The notes: a model not told the origin generated them from the sequence alone. DNA of 64,000 nucleotides from Bacteroides sp. (GCA_014802265.1 JAAVCP010000027.1:34588-98587), one strand, 5' to 3'. Positions 8,663 to 19,129 are shown, counted from the first letter of the stretch. Program-made: numbers and translations.

Positions 8663-10036
8663 CTACAAGTGGAGGTCTTTTTTATGACCTAAGGTACGAG
8701 TGTAGCTGAAAATACCGGCACAAAGAGCGAAAATGATGCTAAGGGTCAGGCATAGTCTCACAGCTCCCATATCTCCGGCTACAAGTGCGAATATAGTGCT
8801 GACAAGGGTGGCTCCAAGAGTCTGACCGACAAGACGCGCTGTGCTTTGCACCCCTCCTGCCCCACCACTACGGTGAACCGGGGTAGCCATGACCATCACA
8901 ATGTTATTCGGCGTCTGGAACATTCCAAAACCTATGCCACACACTGCCATTCGCCATGCTATATTCAACTCCGAAGGCGAGCTGCCGGAAAACAACAGCA
9001 ATAACACACCGACAACAAACACTCCCATTCCTACCGCAGCAGTGGCACCGGGGTTATGTTTCTCCACATATCGCGCAGCTATCGGAGACACAATCATAGT
9101 TGCCAATGGCCATGGGGTCATAAGCAACCCGGTTGTTATCTCTGAGAAATGATAACTTTTAAGGTAAAGAAACGGCAATGCAATCATAGTCACATTCTGG
9201 GCTATGAAAGAGCATACAGAGGTGGCTATGCTCATTGTATACATCGAGTTCTTAAACAAGTCAACCGGCAGAAGCGGTTGCTCGTGGTTGAACTGACGCC
9301 GAAAATAAAATATACCCACAATAATGCCTACCATAAGCATCAGACCGCTTACAAGTAAGTCACCTTTACGTGTAAAATTACCAAGAGCATAGAATATAAG
9401 CCCAAAAACTATCATATTCTCAACCGCACTAATCCAGTCGAAACGCGGTTTATGAGCCACTACCGGATTCTGAGGCAACAATTTTAACCCGATAAAGAAG
9501 GCTATGATGCCGAGAGGCACATTTATCAGGAAGAGCCAATGCCAGGAGGCAACGGAAAGAATAGCTCCGGCAATAGTAGGTCCGGCAGCAGTTGCTATCG
9601 CTATGCACATAGCGTTAAGTGCCATTCCGCGCCCCAATATCTCACGCGGATAAATCAGCCTGACCAAAGCTATATTTACACCCATGACACATGCAGCCCC
9701 GACACCTTGAATGGCTCGTGCCAACACCACCATCGTAAAGTTCTGAGCGGATGCACACAGAGCAGATGAAGCTGTAAAAATGGCAACCCCCGTAAGGAAA
9801 GTGCGCTTATAGCTATGAAGATCTCCTATCGAGCTGACAGGCAAAAGAAGCATGGTTATGATCAGCTGATAAATTGTCACTATCCATACTGACGAAGAGT
9901 TACTTATATTAAACTCCCCGGCAAGTACGGGTAAAGCCACATTGACAACTGTAACATCCAACACAGTCATCACAAGCACTATCTGCAATGCAATTATTGC
10001 AATATATTTTCTATATGAGAATCCAATTCCAGTCAT
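8663..10036 (-). CDS. MFS drug:proton antiporter, DHA2 (14-TM) type
   Basis: 457 residues, very hydrophobic, with about 14 predicted membrane segments. Motif D1 is LDVTVVNVALP (26-36), a motif-A-like loop is GDLHSYKRTF (71-80) and the antiporter motif C is GPTIAGAIL (152-160). This matches the EmrB/QacA branch that exports drugs or other amphiphiles. No EmrA-like adaptor or outer membrane channel is adjacent. A winged-helix regulator gene lies 53 bases upstream on the same strand and may control it. The substrate cannot be read from sequence. Confidence 0.88.
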   Translation of the reverse strand: MTGIGFSYRKYIAIIALQIVLVMTVLDVTVVNVALPVLAGEFNISNSSSVWIVTIYQLIITMLLLPVSSIGDLHSYKRTFLTGVAIFTASSALCASAQNFTMVVLARAIQGVGAACVMGVNIALVRLIYPREILGRGMALNAMCIAIATAAGPTIAGAILSVASWHWLFLINVPLGIIAFFIGLKLLPQNPVVAHKPRFDWISAVENMIVFGLIFYALGNFTRKGDLLVSGLMLMVGIIVGIFYFRRQFNHEQPLLPVDLFKNSMYTMSIATSVCSFIAQNVTMIALPFLYLKSYHFSEITTGLLMTPWPLATMIVSPIAARYVEKHNPGATAAVGMGVFVVGVLLLLFSGSSPSELNIAWRMAVCGIGFGMFQTPNNIVMVMATPVHRSGGAGGVQSTARLVGQTLGATLVSTIFALVAGDMGAVRLCLTLSIIFALCAGIFSYTRTLGHKKDLHL

Positions 10037-10089
10037 ATAATATTAACTCCGGAACGCCTCATTTGGTTCTTATTTTATGTTACCAAAAC

Positions 10090-10428
10090 CTATACACCGG
10101 GATACAACATCGTGCCCTTCAAAAACTCTGCTTCCTCTGTGCCTATAGCAGGCACAATATATTCTTTCAACGCACTTACATATTCTATAAATGCTCTCTT
10201 GCCGGCTTCAGTCATGCGGCAGACAGTTCTTGGGCGTTTACCTTGAAATGTCTTGTCCACCTTTATGTAGCCCGCTTCCTCAAGTTTGGTTAGCTGCACA
10301 CTCAGATTTCCCATGGTAGCCTCCGTCTTTTGCTTAAGATACATAAAATCTGTTTCTTCCATACTCATCAGAATAGACAGTATGGACAGTCGAAGCTGAG
10401 AATGAATTATCGGATTCAGTTCTGTCAT
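10090..10428 (-). CDS. Winged-helix transcriptional regulator
   Basis: 112 residues forming one winged helix-turn-helix domain (LRLSILSILMSMEE, recognition region MGNLSVQLTKLEEAGYI, wing KTFQGKRPRTVCRMTEAGK). It resembles the HTH_34 / MarR-like regulators of Bacteroidetes. Its start overlaps the stop of the membrane-protein gene upstream (ATGA), and the MFS exporter gene lies downstream on the same strand, so the three genes look like one unit with an embedded regulator. The ligand is unknown. Confidence 0.82.
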   Translation of the reverse strand: MTELNPIIHSQLRLSILSILMSMEETDFMYLKQKTEATMGNLSVQLTKLEEAGYIKVDKTFQGKRPRTVCRMTEAGKRAFIEYVSALKEYIVPAIGTEEAEFLKGTMLYPGV

Positions 10429-10982
10429 AAATTTCTTAGATCTTGTTTCATTTTTAATCCCGGCATTATCATCATGACCACTATTGCCGCTGCAAACACA
10501 GGAATCTGATTCACACCCGAAATTACTAACAACCCCACGGAGAATATAAAACCCGCAACAGAGCTATATGTCAGAAAAGGGTAAGAAATCACGGCTCCGG
10601 ACACGTATGAACCTATCGAGAGTAGTAGTAAAATAAAAAACAGTATGTTAAACGAAATAAAAAACGATGCCAAAGAAAAACAGACTAATAAGACCGTAAG
10701 CATATACCATATACTGCGTAGCGATGTGGCTATACCGGTCCGTATCAGTTTGGTGCGCGGTCGGTAAACCATTGTCATAGGAAAGCCTACTATCGGAATA
10801 AAATACCAACACAAATTACTGTAAGGATTACCGGTAATCACCAACAGCGCGTATATTAAAAGTGACACGAAAACTGTTACCCCACCCCATATCAGAAACG
10901 GTATATACGCATGTCGCAATACGCTCCGTCTTGTGTCAGATACCATACGGCTTATTATGTCTATGCTCTCTTCCGGTCTCAT
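10425..10982 (-). CDS. Polytopic inner membrane protein, unknown function
   Basis: 185 residues from the ATG at 10982. A longer frame from 11006 would begin inside the -7 box (TAATTTTG on the minus strand, 11004-11011), so 10982 is preferred; a GGAG lies just upstream of it. After a cytosolic head (PEESIDIISRMVSDTRRS) there are about five to six hydrophobic segments. It is the first gene of the unit that contains the winged-helix regulator and MFS exporter. In Bacteroidetes, small membrane proteins next to HTH_34 regulators are common, but their function is not known to me. Confidence 0.65.
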   Translation of the reverse strand: MRPEESIDIISRMVSDTRRSVLRHAYIPFLIWGGVTVFVSLLIYALLVITGNPYSNLCWYFIPIVGFPMTMVYRPRTKLIRTGIATSLRSIWYMLTVLLVCFSLASFFISFNILFFILLLLSIGSYVSGAVISYPFLTYSSVAGFIFSVGLLVISGVNQIPVFAAAIVVMMIMPGLKMKQDLRNL

Positions 10983-11003
10983 TAGTAAACTCCGTTTCTT
11001 TTG

Positions 11004-11011
11004 CAAAATTA
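11004..11011 (-). promoter_or_regulatory. -7 box for the membrane protein/regulator/MFS unit
   Basis: The minus strand reads TAATTTTG here, a perfect Bacteroidetes -7 element, about 22 bases before the ATG at 10982. It decides the start choice for that gene. Confidence 0.55.
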
Positions 11012-11042
11012 AGAAAATAAGTTGAAAAAGTAAAGTAATTTA

Positions 11043-11414
11043 TCAGTATTGAATCATTCTAAACTCATATACTCCCTTATCCTCTTTCGGAGTGATCTTT
11101 GTACGCAGGCAAGGCTCAACAGGGCGACCATAACTATCAAAGTCAAGTGCTCTGTTTTCATTGAGGTCTTGAAAGGCATTTATAGAAATATCCTTATCTA
11201 CATACCCACTCAAGTCAACAGAAATTACCACTGCCTCACTATCTATTTCAATTGCCTTACGAAAGATCTCATTATCGCCGTAAGCTGCCGAAACAAAGAG
11301 AGTGCCCTCAGCATACGGAAGGTTATTAAAATAAAAACTATAACCTGTTGACTGCACCTCAGCGTTCATTCCCAATGCTATTGCAAGTGCGGTAAAAATA
11401 AACTGTTTTCTCAT
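11043..11414 (-). CDS. DUF2141-like secreted protein
   Basis: 123 residues with a signal peptide (MRKQFIFTALAIALGMNA). The conserved region has the DUF2141 pattern: a small beta-sandwich with FQDLNENRALDFDSYGRPVEPC, comparable to the usual H-D-x-N-x-N-x-x-L-D-x-x-x-x-G-x-P-x-E. The family is extracytoplasmic and of unknown function, often found beside outer membrane receptors. Its start overlaps the stop of the receptor gene upstream (ATGA), so the two are coupled. Confidence 0.75.
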   Translation of the reverse strand: MRKQFIFTALAIALGMNAEVQSTGYSFYFNNLPYAEGTLFVSAAYGDNEIFRKAIEIDSEAVVISVDLSGYVDKDISINAFQDLNENRALDFDSYGRPVEPCLRTKITPKEDKGVYEFRMIQY

Positions 11415-13510
11415 TTCATCTGGTTTTTTAATGATTCATAAATTATCTGATTATTGAGTTTCCTTTGTGTAGAAACCTTTCTTTTCCCTTTATACAGATT
11501 CATCGTTACCCCTACCCATATTAATTTACGTGATCCCGAAACCACATACGTCCTGTCAGAGGTGGCTTTGTCGCTCAAGTCTTTTGTATAAAGAGCCACA
11601 TTACCAAACGGATTGACCATACCTGCCATAAATGTTGCGTCACGATACGTGTATCCTACGCCGATATTAAACAGATTCTGATTAATTGTTGACACCATCT
11701 CACCCCAAAGCTGATTATAAGTATTGTTATATCTTATCATTATCCACCACTGCCCTATCATCCCCATAAGCTGGGCATTGACAAACGGCTGTGAGTAAGA
11801 ATGGCGATAATTAAGTCCACTGCTGACATACTTGTGCCAACCTCCTTCTAAAGAAAGAGTAAGCTGCCTTATGACAACAGGCATACGCACCATACCTTTT
11901 ATTTCAAAATCATTATTAAATCCGGCATTAAAATAAGTGCCGACTATGCCATAAGTCTTATATACCTTAGCCGACATAACCGGATTTCGACTGTATAGAT
12001 TTGTTATCGACAATTTAGCATGAATATTTTTGAAAATTCCATCACACTCTATCCTACCCTCAAACTTCCTATACGATTTTAAATCGGTATTCCCTATCAT
12101 AAACTGATAATTGTCAATACGTTGTGCCACAGGATTAAGTTGATTTATTGATGGCGAAACGGTAGACGAATTTATCAATACAGACATGGATATATTGTGA
12201 AATGGACGATAACCAAGCCATAATCTTGGGTTAACATACCCCGAAACGCTATTTACCGGTTGCCATATTGTGCTGAGAGTGCCTCTCACCCCTGCCGAAT
12301 ATTGTATTTTTCCTAAAGTCTGTTTCCATTCACAAAACAGAAAACCATCTGATTCTTTTTCTCTGATAACCTGATCGTATGTATTATACATAGCTTTATT
12401 CCACCCTGTTTTACCATTTATTCCGGCAGACAATAGCCCTGCTCCAATCTTACTTTCCCATGCCCCTTCTGCGAGTAAATGGTAGCTGCGATGATCTATA
12501 TCTGACACAATTGCTGTCTCAGGCGATTCATAGTAACGACTGTCGGAACCCGCTATAATCGTCGGGACCAAGTTAAAAAATATTTTATGACGCTTGTTAA
12601 TCTTATAATGAAAATAGACATCAATGTCACCCTGCCATGCTTCTGTCTCTGCTGTCTCCGTTTCATAACCGGTTATAGTGTTTTCATCGGTTTCAGTAGT
12701 CACAAAACCTTTTGCCGCATACTTATCATTTTTTCGGATAAGCCGTGCCTGCACATTAAACAGTATCTCATTCCCCTTTGCATAAGAATATTGTAGCGAG
12801 CCATGATGTGTGACCATTCTGTTAGGGGTATTAATCCCGGATTCATATCTATTGACCACACCTCCATCAGGCATCACTATATGTTCTGTATTGTCACGGT
12901 AGCAATCCATATCCCACATCGGATTTGAATTGTAATCAAGACTCCATTCGCTCTTTCCTATATTATATTTAATAGAAACAGAATAGTTACCCCAGCCACG
13001 GTTAACCGACTGAAGTAAATTACACATCATGCCATATCCTGCTAAACGTCGGCTCACTTTAATCTCCAGAATGGCATCTACATCTCCATATCTAATTCCC
13101 GGAGTGGTTATTAGCTCCACCTTAATCACATCTTTTGACGAAATAGAAGTCAGGTCTCTCTCTGATGCCGGTTTATCATTTATTTTTATTAAAAGTCTGC
13201 TCTTGCCGGCTAAAGATATATTTCCCGTTGCCGGATTCACAATCAGCCCTGATATGGAAAGACCCGACAGAAGTTGGGTACAATTGCCGGTTACATTTTT
13301 CAGTTCTGCGGAGGGATAATATATGGTATTAGCTCCAAAACCGGTTGACTCTGGCGCAATGACCACCAATTCCTCTAATTCTTTCTCCAAACCCATCGTA
13401 TCAGACATACATTCCTGAGCCATAATTCTATTGGCAAACAGAATTATTACCGATATTATAACTGTCATTTGCAGTAGAAATCTCTGAATTATAACGGTTT
13501 GAATACTCAT
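11411..13510 (-). CDS. Outer membrane beta-barrel receptor (OMP_b-brl_3 type)
   Basis: 699 residues from the ATG at 13510. A longer frame from 13552 would start in the -7 box. A long signal sequence ends near NRIMAQ, then comes a plug-like region (LIKINDKPASERDL, DVIKVELITTPGIRYGD) and a barrel. The N-terminal carboxypeptidase-regulatory domain common in this family is missing, so the plug follows the signal peptide almost directly. A 59-bp near-copy of its plug-coding part sits in the gap at 16843. It is coupled to the DUF2141 gene. The substrate is unknown. Confidence 0.82.
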   Translation of the reverse strand: MSIQTVIIQRFLLQMTVIISVIILFANRIMAQECMSDTMGLEKELEELVVIAPESTGFGANTIYYPSAELKNVTGNCTQLLSGLSISGLIVNPATGNISLAGKSRLLIKINDKPASERDLTSISSKDVIKVELITTPGIRYGDVDAILEIKVSRRLAGYGMMCNLLQSVNRGWGNYSVSIKYNIGKSEWSLDYNSNPMWDMDCYRDNTEHIVMPDGGVVNRYESGINTPNRMVTHHGSLQYSYAKGNEILFNVQARLIRKNDKYAAKGFVTTETDENTITGYETETAETEAWQGDIDVYFHYKINKRHKIFFNLVPTIIAGSDSRYYESPETAIVSDIDHRSYHLLAEGAWESKIGAGLLSAGINGKTGWNKAMYNTYDQVIREKESDGFLFCEWKQTLGKIQYSAGVRGTLSTIWQPVNSVSGYVNPRLWLGYRPFHNISMSVLINSSTVSPSINQLNPVAQRIDNYQFMIGNTDLKSYRKFEGRIECDGIFKNIHAKLSITNLYSRNPVMSAKVYKTYGIVGTYFNAGFNNDFEIKGMVRMPVVIRQLTLSLEGGWHKYVSSGLNYRHSYSQPFVNAQLMGMIGQWWIMIRYNNTYNQLWGEMVSTINQNLFNIGVGYTYRDATFMAGMVNPFGNVALYTKDLSDKATSDRTYVVSGSRKLIWVGVTMNLYKGKRKVSTQRKLNNQIIYESLKNQMK

Positions 13511-13549
13511 ATATAATCTTAACCTGATTAACTGTTTTATTTCACACTG

Positions 13550-13557
13550 CAAATTTA
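13550..13557 (-). promoter_or_regulatory. -7 box for the receptor/DUF2141 operon
   Basis: The minus strand reads TAAATTTG (TAnnTTTG) about 40 bases before the ATG at 13510. This placement argues against the upstream in-frame start at 13552. Confidence 0.5.
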
Positions 13558-13774
13558 ATATATTTATTTTATAAACCTATTATAATTTATAAATATATTC
13601 TTAAATTCTGTTGTTTTCTCAAAATCATATTACTGCAACCCCTGAGCGCGAATTTAGTAATTACGACAAAATAAGTATGTTTTAGAAAATAATTAATGGA
13701 AATACAGGGATCTCCACATATTCTACCTCTCTATACTTGGATTCCTCATGAACACTCAAATTTCCCATAATGAA

Positions 13775-13814
13775 AGTCTCGACCACTCTGTTTCTTGAAA
13801 GTGATCGAGACTTG
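13775..13814 (-). terminator. Hairpin terminator of the ECF operon
   Basis: AAGTCTCGA (13775-13783) pairs with TCGAGACTT (13806-13814) directly after the stop of the secreted repeat protein gene. There is little T-run, so it may act with other signals. The rest of 13553-13774 is AT-rich and shows nothing else. Confidence 0.55.
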
Positions 13815-13829
13815 AAGTGAGAAACTGTT

Positions 13830-14999
13830 TTAATTAAGAGATTTCAAACACTGATTCAATAATCTGTTTAGAACTGTCTCAGAATACTCCTTATCTGAAA
13901 TCATACCTTTCAGTATTTCTCTGGCTGCCTCTATATCTGCCGGTGATACTTCTGGGTAGTTGGATTTAAAAGTAGCCTCAGAAAATTTATCCGAATTTAA
14001 TTCCTTCTTAGCTTCTTGGAATGCCTCTACAACTAAGTCAATATATTCCTGTGTAACTTCAGGATACTCTGATTGTAAAGTCACATCAGAACGTTCTTTA
14101 TCCGAAAACATATCTTTCAGTATTTTACTGGCAATATTTACCAATGGCTCTATATTTAAAGATGTGGAGTCAGAATGGTTTATTATCTTCTCAAAACTTT
14201 CTTTATCCGAAAACATATCTTTCAATATTCTTGTAGAAATATTTGTAGATGCCTCTAAAGCCTCTGCGGCGACTTCTGGATGTTGAGATAAAAATTGTGT
14301 CAACTTATAGGCTTTTGTAGCAAGCGCAATCCGAGTCTGAGGACTTGCTGAGGGTATATTTTGGAAATAGTTCATAAACATGTCAAACCATGTCTGTTGT
14401 GATATACCTGCTGGGGAAATAGTCATTGCTCCATTTGGGTAATTGTTAAGAAGGTTCAATTGCCGTTCTTGTTCAACTTGCTGCCGATATTTTAGTGTTG
14501 TGGCGTATGTAATCGCAAGCTTACCTATTAACTTACCATCTTCTTCTTTGAAGTTTATTCCATACGCATAACGAAATATTCCCTCCGGGTCTTCTGATTT
14601 CGACGGTAAAAACAAAGCATAGATATATTCGCAACCCGGTTCATTGATATAAACACCATCTGTACTGGCGTCTCCCACTGATAACTGTATCTCTTCATCT
14701 GTGTTTGAGACTTTGCCCCGGCTTATTCTATATGCCCTCTCGCTATCCTTATCAAACGCAGAGACAACGTCCTTAACAAGATTGATTTTATTTGCCGGGA
14801 GCACAAAATGATAAACATCGCTCTGTCCGATCTTAATATTGGACACAGGATCCTTATCAAGTGTATGGTTATCTGTAACCTCAGCCTTCGGGCAGTTGAT
14901 TATGGCATCAAATGCTGACTGGATATTTGTCTGAGCGGTAGCCATTAATGGAACAAGAGCTACCGTGAGGCTTATAAGCCTAAACAATGAGATTTTCAT
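13830..14999 (-). CDS. Secreted repeat protein of an ECF sigma operon, unknown function
   Basis: 389 residues with a signal peptide (1-22, ending MATA). The N-terminal domain (to about 175) is mixed alpha/beta. The C-terminal part carries a degenerate helical repeat: ILKDMFSDKE at 258-267 and 293-302, KKELNSDKFSE at 331-341 and ILKGMISDKE at 362-371, with PEV motifs at 241, 313 and 349 (spacing about 36 where regular). I do not recognise the family. It follows the anti-sigma gene by 16 bases and takes the place normally held by an outer membrane receptor in such operons. Role unknown; a cell-envelope target of the sigma factor is inference. Confidence 0.7.
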   Translation of the reverse strand: MKISLFRLISLTVALVPLMATAQTNIQSAFDAIINCPKAEVTDNHTLDKDPVSNIKIGQSDVYHFVLPANKINLVKDVVSAFDKDSERAYRISRGKVSNTDEEIQLSVGDASTDGVYINEPGCEYIYALFLPSKSEDPEGIFRYAYGINFKEEDGKLIGKLAITYATTLKYRQQVEQERQLNLLNNYPNGAMTISPAGISQQTWFDMFMNYFQNIPSASPQTRIALATKAYKLTQFLSQHPEVAAEALEASTNISTRILKDMFSDKESFEKIINHSDSTSLNIEPLVNIASKILKDMFSDKERSDVTLQSEYPEVTQEYIDLVVEAFQEAKKELNSDKFSEATFKSNYPEVSPADIEAAREILKGMISDKEYSETVLNRLLNQCLKSLN

Positions 15000-15015
15000 A
15001 TTCTTTAGTATTTAT

Positions 15016-15702
15016 TTATTGCATTATTACTTTTCTGATTGCATTATCCATATCCCTATCTTCCTCACCAATAGCATCTAACAATGGAATTATATTATTA
15101 AGTCCATCTTTATATATCTCGGCAGTCTGTAGTGCAATCTCATTATCTATACGAGCTTGCTGTATGCGGAGATATTCATCAATATCTATATCATCGGTTT
15201 TCAAGACAGATTCTGACTTGCTAATCTCAGATTTGGTAGGTTTGGATTTGGAAACTGCAACTTGTTTAACTGAGGGAGTCGAGGTAATGTTTCTTTCCTC
15301 AACTTTAGAATGATCTATTTCTTCTTGTGCCGGGAGTAAATTCTCTATTTCAGAAAATTGCTCTACCTTGGCAATTACAGGTTGAGTATCTGAATCAAAT
15401 ATACTGTCAATGAGCCTTACCATTATACCGGATGCAAACGCTACTATCCAAAAGATTATAGCCACCCGCTTTACCCATCTCATCTGCATAGGTTTTCTTT
15501 TGACACGTGGTCGAAATCGTTCCCATTCATCTTCTATGTCAATATCCGGCTGTTGAACATAGGCTCCCTTGACTATTGATGACATACTATAGATATCTCT
15601 CAGTTCGCCATCTCCCAATATAATATCCAGTTCCTCGTCTGACAAAGAGGAAGGAGCATCAAGCATTTTTGCTATCAATATTTCTTTCTGTTCTTCAGTC
15701 AT
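15016..15702 (-). CDS. Membrane anti-sigma factor candidate
   Basis: 228 residues. The cytosolic N-terminal region (1-75) contains IDIEDEWERF, which parallels PDIETEWRRF in the anti-sigma protein at 46891. One membrane segment lies at about 78-97 and a charged periplasmic tail follows. The gene overlaps the sigma gene by ATGA, the classical arrangement for an ECF sigma factor and its membrane inhibitor. No FecR or DUF4974 domain is visible in the tail, so the signal it senses must differ from the second system. Confidence 0.7.
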   Translation of the reverse strand: MTEEQKEILIAKMLDAPSSLSDEELDIILGDGELRDIYSMSSIVKGAYVQQPDIDIEDEWERFRPRVKRKPMQMRWVKRVAIIFWIVAFASGIMVRLIDSIFDSDTQPVIAKVEQFSEIENLLPAQEEIDHSKVEERNITSTPSVKQVAVSKSKPTKSEISKSESVLKTDDIDIDEYLRIQQARIDNEIALQTAEIYKDGLNNIIPLLDAIGEEDRDMDNAIRKVIMQ

Positions 15703-16184
15703 GATTTACCGGTTTTGAAATGATTTCTTAATTTTTTCAATGCCGACACTATATTCTTGTTAACTGCCGACACCGAGATATCTAAACTTTCGGCAGCTTC
15801 CTTATAGCTCATTCCATCGATATAAATTTTCTCAACAATCTGTTGCTCACGAAGTGTGAGCAGGCGTTTAATAACTGACAAGACTTCCTCATTACGCAAC
15901 TCTGAATCGTATTCAGGTGTAGAAGATTCAAATGTCAGCTTCTGCCGAATCCTCTCCCTGGTATCAAGCATATTGATTTGGTTAAGACTCGCGTTACGCA
16001 CTGATCTTATAATAAACGCCATAGGATTATCAACTCTTATATCCGACTCCCAAAGTTTTAAAAACACCTCCTGAACCACATCCCTTGCCTTATCCTCTTC
16101 ATGAAGAAGACTCATTGCCAACCTCATTGAAGATGGAAAGCATCGTTTATATAGAGCCTCAAACTCAGTAATGGAATATTGCAT
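15699..16184 (-). CDS. ECF RNA polymerase sigma factor
   Basis: 161 residues with region 2 (FEALYKRCFPSSMRLAMSLL, then KARDVVQEVFLKLWES) and region 4 (LTLREQQIVEKIYIDGMSYKEAAESL, then VNKNIVSALKKL). This is the Bacteroidetes sigma-70 family 1 type that usually works with a membrane anti-sigma factor. It is the first of three genes running to 13830. A paralogous system lies at 46413. The promoter is not obvious; the 50 bases upstream are very AT-rich. Confidence 0.9.
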   Translation of the reverse strand: MQYSITEFEALYKRCFPSSMRLAMSLLHEEDKARDVVQEVFLKLWESDIRVDNPMAFIIRSVRNASLNQINMLDTRERIRQKLTFESSTPEYDSELRNEEVLSVIKRLLTLREQQIVEKIYIDGMSYKEAAESLDISVSAVNKNIVSALKKLRNHFKTGKS

Positions 16185-16606
16185 TTTGAAGGTGATTTTT
16201 ATATAGTAGACAGGTGAACTATCAAAATCATCACTTTAATAATAAAATAATTTTTTTAATTTGATAAAAATTAGATAATATTGTACTTGTCAAGCAGACT
16301 TGATAGTAATAAATCGGAAATGCGTTACATAAAATCCCCCTTGTGTGATCTCATAAATAAACCTTTATCTAAGAATTGTTTTAACATTAGTGACAAGTCT
16401 CAAATCACTTGACTATACGCAAGAAACCTTGACATCACTGCCAAGAGCTTCCTTACATGAAAAATTAAATTAATACACGTAGCTTTCACCCATGTTATGT
16501 AATTGAGTATTAAAAAATAGCGTCTCTATACTGATCCCCAATTGGTTAATAATCACTAAGTGCTAAATAGTACATTACTCAAAGGATATAATATATTGAT
16601 TATTAT

Positions 16607-16649
16607 AAAAGCAACACATTGAGCCGTAATACTCAATATGTTGCTTTTT
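16607..16649 (+). terminator. Orphan intrinsic terminator
   Basis: AAAAGCAACACATTGAG (16607-16623) pairs with CTCAATATGTTGCTTTT (16633-16649) with one mismatch, followed by more T. On the plus strand it is a textbook intrinsic terminator, but no plus-strand gene precedes it, so it may end an unannotated RNA. Confidence 0.6.
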
Positions 16650-16842
16650 AATAATTTTTCAGTCTACTTGATTATCAATCAAAATTGGCTATATAACTCT
16701 AAATCCATTGCATGTTTATAGTTACTCCTATATAATATCTAACGGAAGGGTTTTGTCAACTTTCGCTTCTCTTACTGAACGAGCTATTCCGGTAAAAATC
16801 TCAATGACTACCCTATGATGCAATTCTTATCCCGAACTCGCG

Positions 16843-16901
16843 TTTTTATTAAAAGTCTGCTCTTGCCGGATAAAGATATATATCCCGTTGCCGGATTCAC
16901 A
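16843..16901. repeat. 59-bp near-copy of part of the receptor gene at 11411-13510
   Basis: 57 of 59 bases match 13183-13241 in the same orientation; the two differences are at 16870 and 16882. The matching part of the intact gene encodes plug residues around LIKINDK. The similarity stops abruptly on both sides, so this is a small relic of a duplicated receptor gene or of recombination. Confidence 0.75.
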
Positions 16902-16936
16902 GTTTGAATAAGTCAATGAGTGTGTACCGGACTTAC

Positions 16937-17938
<1,002 letters not shown>

Positions 17939-18018
17939 TTAATAGTTTTCAATTACATCGTTAGAACAACATAAAGGAATTGAAAGACTAATGAATAATT
18001 CAGCATTTGATTACATTT

Positions 18019-19107
18019 TTACCTCAATCGGCATATCGGTGGAATCCCTGATGAATTATTCTCTTTCATATTTGCCTGCCAGAATTTTATAGCATCCTTG
18101 GTCCAACCTTCGGCGACTGTTCCTAATCCGATTCCAAAACCGTGTCCCAGCCCCTCATATACATGAAATTCGGTCGGGATACCCATAGCTTCCAATTGTT
18201 GCAGACGGTAGTGCATTGTTCGCCAAGAGGCAATGCCGTCCCTATCACCTACGCAGACGTATGTAGGCGCATCATATTCCGAGGCAGTGTTATATCCCGT
18301 ATATTGCATGATGACTGCCGCGGGCTGAGGAATGTCGCTGCGTCCCGTCAGCTGGTAAAGGTAGCGTGCATTTCCAAGAGTTGCCGCCATACGCGCTCCG
18401 GCAGACCCACCCCATAATGAATAATCAGTTGCCTTCACTCCTAATTGTGCAGCATTGTCATATATAAAGGTAATGGCTTGTGCAAGATCGTTGTAAGGAT
18501 CGTCCGGACGGTAAATAAGTGCAAAGGCATTGTATCCGGCTTTGCTTATTTCCAAAGAATGAGGGAAACTGTCGTGCATGGCACCGACGTATGCAAATCC
18601 ACCTCCGGCATTTGTTACGGCAAACGGTTTACCGGGTTCTCCGTAGAAACGGAATAATCCCGTGTATGCCTTTGAATTGTCGGCTGCGATCTGCTTCTGA
18701 GTGTAGATGGGATAGAATATCTGCTTTCCGTTCTCAGCCTCTTTTTTCAGATAATTGAGAATTTCCACAGTCTTATCCACCGATATATGACTGTACCATA
18801 CATACACGTCTGAAGTGCTGACTTGGGAAAGGGTCATGGACAGCGGAACATTTCTATCCACAGGAAACAACAGATGCCCGAAATCCTTAAATGCTGGATC
18901 ACTGATTACATCTGCAACGGTTGATTGGGATGTGAAATAGGTTATATTTGTTTCTTTTCCTTTATTCTTTTCATTACTGCCGGGAGTCTTATTATCTGAT
19001 GTCATATTATTTTCTATTATGGGTATCTCGGTTTCTGTCGAGCAAGATATTCCCAACATAGAACAACCAGCCAACAGACAATTTATGATACATCTATTTA
19101 TTTTCAT
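18019..19107 (-). CDS. Lipoprotein alpha/beta hydrolase (esterase-like)
   Basis: 362 residues. A type II signal (LGISC lipobox) suggests a lipoprotein anchored in the envelope. The hydrolase core starts near residue 150 with GGGFAYVG, a possible oxyanion region. The nucleophile elbow is WGGSAGARM, with acid D in CVGDRDG and histidine in GLGHGFG. It resembles BD-FAE-like acyl esterases. It is divergent from the flavodoxin gene at 19334. A -7 box (minus-strand TATCTTTG, 19130-19137) lies just upstream of its ATG. The substrate is unknown. Confidence 0.8.
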   Translation of the reverse strand: MKINRCIINCLLAGCSMLGISCSTETEIPIIENNMTSDNKTPGSNEKNKGKETNITYFTSQSTVADVISDPAFKDFGHLLFPVDRNVPLSMTLSQVSTSDVYVWYSHISVDKTVEILNYLKKEAENGKQIFYPIYTQKQIAADNSKAYTGLFRFYGEPGKPFAVTNAGGGFAYVGAMHDSFPHSLEISKAGYNAFALIYRPDDPYNDLAQAITFIYDNAAQLGVKATDYSLWGGSAGARMAATLGNARYLYQLTGRSDIPQPAAVIMQYTGYNTASEYDAPTYVCVGDRDGIASWRTMHYRLQQLEAMGIPTEFHVYEGLGHGFGIGLGTVAEGWTKDAIKFWQANMKENNSSGIPPICRLR

Positions 19108-19129
19108 TATGTAACGATATTTTTATCGG

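Larger units (their letters stand above)
16185..16936. other. 750-bp gene-free region with an orphan terminator and a receptor-gene scrap
   Basis: This AT-rich region has no credible coding sequence. It contains a strong hairpin with T-run at 16607-16649 that does not directly follow any gene and, at 16843-16901, a near-identical copy of 59 bases of the receptor gene at 11411. It looks like a graveyard of an earlier outer membrane receptor locus, or a site of a small RNA ending at the orphan hairpin; I cannot tell which. Confidence 0.5.

Noticed and set aside
13258..14300. Tandem DNA repeat suspected from the SDKE protein repeats
   Set aside because: The repeat is visible at protein level only; the DNA units have diverged, so no separate DNA repeat is reported.
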